The notes below the pieces were generated by a model. It saw nothing but the letters and a program-made list of their open reading frames with translations, did no database searches and had not been told where the DNA came from. Positions 5,371-7,098 of a stretch of 7,098 nt of DNA are shown piece by piece (position 1 is the stretch's first letter; each line of letters opens with the position of its first letter). The stretch lies in assembly GCA_943331145.2 (NCBI GenBank), contig CALQKL020000112.1, forward strand, positions 1 through 7,098, given 5' to 3'. The position numbers and the translations under genes were made by a program. This DNA is from Chitinophaga pinensis (GTDB lineage: Bacteria; Bacteroidota; Bacteroidia; Chitinophagales; Chitinophagaceae).

Positions 5371-7098
5371 CTATTTTACTTCTTCAAATTCTGCATCCGT
5401 TACATTTTCGGAGCCATTGTTATTTGATTGAGTAGATTGACCATCAGCGCTGTCTGCTTGTGGACCAGCTTCTTGAGTTGCTTTATACATCTCTTCGCTA
5501 GCTGCAGTCCAAACGGTGTTTAATTCTGTAGTTGCTGCATCAATCGCATTTAAATCTTGAGATTTATGTGCTTCTTTCAACTTTTCAAGAGCCGCTTCAA
5601 TAGGTGCTTTTTTATCCGCAGAAATTTTATCGCCATATTCTTTCAATTGCTTTTCCGATTGGAAAATTAAGCTATCGGCTTGATTGATTTTATCTACTTT
5701 TTCTCTTTCTGCTTTATCAGTTTCCTCATTTGCTTTAGCTTCATTTTTCATTTTTTCGATTTCTTCAGGTGTCAAACCAGAACCTGCTTCAATACGAATT
5801 TTTTGTTCTTTTCCCGTTCCTTTATCTTTCGCACTTACGTGTAAGATTCCGTTTGCATCAATATCAAAAGTAACTTCTACTTGAGGAACACCACGTGGAG
5901 CTGGAGGAATTCCATCTAAATTAAACATGCCTAAACTTTTATTTTGACTAGCCATTGGACGCTCACCTTGCAATACATGGATTTGAACGCCTGGTTGATT
6001 GTCACTTGCAGTACTAAAAGTCTCAGATTTTTTTGTTGGAATTGTCGTGTTGCTATCAATCAATCTAGTCATAACACCTCCCATTGTTTCGATACCTAAA
6101 CTTAAAGGCGTAACGTCTAAAAGCAATACATCCTTAATTTCACCAGTTAAAACGCCCCCTTGAATGGCAGCTCCAATTGCTACTACTTCATCCGGATTAA
6201 CGCCTTTATTTGGTTTTTTACCGAAGAATTTTTCTACAATTTCTTGTACTTTAGGAATACGGCTACTACCACCTACTAATATTATTTCATCAATTTGAGA
6301 AGTGCTCATGTTGGCATCTTTCAAAGCAATTTCACAAGGACGTAAACAACGGGTAAACAAATCATCAGCTAAAGATTCGAATTTAGCACGGGTTAATTTT
6401 TTTACAAGATGCTTAGGAACGCCATCAACTGCAGTAACATAAGGCAAATTGATTTCGGTTTCTGTAGATGAAGACAATTCCACTTTAGCTTTTTCAGAAG
6501 CTTCTTTCAAACGTTGTAATGCCATTGGATCTTTACGTAAATCAATTGCTTCTTCCGCTTTAAATTCATCCGCTAACCAATCCATGATAACTTTATCAAA
6601 ATCATCTCCACCTAGATGCGTATCCCCATTTGTAGATTTTACTTCAAAAACGCCTCCACCCAATTCAAGGACAGAGATATCAAATGTTCCACCACCTAAA
6701 TCGAAAACCGCAATATTTTGATCTTTACCTTTTTTATCCAAGCCATAAGCCAACGCAGCTGCTGTTGGTTCATTTACAATTCTTTTTACATTTAAACCAG
6801 CAATTTCACCTGCTTCTTTTGTTGCCTGACGTTGAGCATCATTGAAATAAGCTGGAACGGTAATAACTGCTTCTGTAACTTCCTGACCTAAATAATCTTC
6901 AGCTGTTTTTTTCATTTTTTGCAAAACCATTGCACTGATTTCCTGAGGTGTGTACATTCTACCATCGATGTCAATACGAACGGTGTTGTTATCTCCTTTT
7001 ACCACTTTGTAACTCCAATGTGAACTTTCTTCGGAAACCTCATTGTATTGACGACCCATAAATCGCTTAACGCTAGAGATGGTGTTTTGAGGGTTAGT
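5371..7098 (-). CDS. dnaK: Chaperone protein DnaK (Hsp70), 5' end outside window
   Basis: The frame is open to the right edge, with 575 residues visible. The visible product begins TNPQNTISSVKRFMGRQY, which aligns with E. coli DnaK from about residue 60, so about 59 N-terminal residues including the first phosphate motif are missing. The Met at 7057-7059 is internal. In visible numbering, the ATPase domain shows VPAYFNDAQRQAT (82-94), NEPTAAALAYG (110-120), phosphate motif DLGGGTFD (133-140) and adenosine motif LVGGSSRIP (274-282). The interdomain linker DVLLLDVTPLSLG is at 323-335. The substrate-binding domain and helical lid follow, then a Gln/Asn/Ser-rich tail ending DAEFEEVK, close to the E. 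coli C-terminus. DnaK folds proteins in the cytoplasm with DnaJ and GrpE; neither partner is in the window. A strong terminator follows. Its promoter and heat-shock control lie outside. Confidence 0.98.
   Translation of the reverse strand, partial: TNPQNTISSVKRFMGRQYNEVSEESSHWSYKVVKGDNNTVRIDIDGRMYTPQEISAMVLQKMKKTAEDYLGQEVTEAVITVPAYFNDAQRQATKEAGEIAGLNVKRIVNEPTAAALAYGLDKKGKDQNIAVFDLGGGTFDISVLELGGGVFEVKSTNGDTHLGGDDFDKVIMDWLADEFKAEEAIDLRKDPMALQRLKEASEKAKVELSSSTETEINLPYVTAVDGVPKHLVKKLTRAKFESLADDLFTRCLRPCEIALKDANMSTSQIDEIILVGGSSRIPKVQEIVEKFFGKKPNKGVNPDEVVAIGAAIQGGVLTGEIKDVLLLDVTPLSLGIETMGGVMTRLIDSNTTIPTKKSETFSTASDNQPGVQIHVLQGERPMASQNKSLGMFNLDGIPPAPRGVPQVEVTFDIDANGILHVSAKDKGTGKEQKIRIEAGSGLTPEEIEKMKNEAKANEETDKAEREKVDKINQADSLIFQSEKQLKEYGDKISADKKAPIEAALEKLKEAHKSQDLNAIDAATTELNTVWTAASEEMYKATQEAGPQADSADGQSTQSNNNGSENVTDAEFEEVK

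Noticed and set aside
7057..7059. Methionine codon as the start of dnaK
   Set aside because: The frame stays open to the right edge and the 13 preceding codons read TNPQNTISSVKRF, a conserved internal DnaK segment.

Overview
The window looks like an ordinary chromosomal stretch from a low-GC member of the Bacteroidota, most likely a flavobacterium-like organism. Three things point there: protein similarity throughout; a perfect match to the Bacteroidota -7 promoter consensus TAnnTTTG (TATATTTG upstream of the hydrolase gene) with no Shine-Dalgarno signals; and G/T-rich, palindromic and CTTTGCG-type intergenic repeats of a kind I associate with this phylum. I see no phage, integrase, transposase, CRISPR array, tRNA or rRNA.

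Layout, left to right. At 1-307 (minus) is the N-terminal part of a secreted protein that runs off the left edge. An AT-rich spacer (308-486) separates it from a divergent PlsC-type acyltransferase at 487-1230 (plus). A long A/T-rich hairpin at 1229-1297 lies between this gene and the convergent homogentisate 1,2-dioxygenase gene (1310-2467, minus). A 233-bp divergent spacer (2468-2700) follows, with a 10-bp inverted repeat whose right half covers the TTG start codon of a YfcE-like metallophosphoesterase (2701-3210, plus). That gene ends tail-to-tail, with overlapping stop codons, against a secreted DNA/RNA non-specific endonuclease (3207-4112, minus). Six bases upstream of the nuclease is a secreted dienelactone-hydrolase-family protein (4119-4925, minus), so the two form a likely two-gene operon. 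A 445-bp spacer (4926-5370) is nearly all repetitive or structured DNA and ends in the terminator of dnaK, whose 3' 575 codons occupy 5371-7098 (minus, 5' end outside the window).

The genes do not form one pathway. They are housekeeping or catabolic functions: membrane lipid acylation, tyrosine/phenylalanine breakdown, phosphoester hydrolysis, chaperone. To these is added a small exported-enzyme operon (hydrolase plus nuclease) that may serve nutrient scavenging. I found no convincing undescribed system. The points most worth checking are the non-canonical catalytic motifs of the acyltransferase, the inverted repeat over the TTG start, the Cys/His tail of the nuclease, and the composite repeat island directly upstream of the hydrolase promoter.
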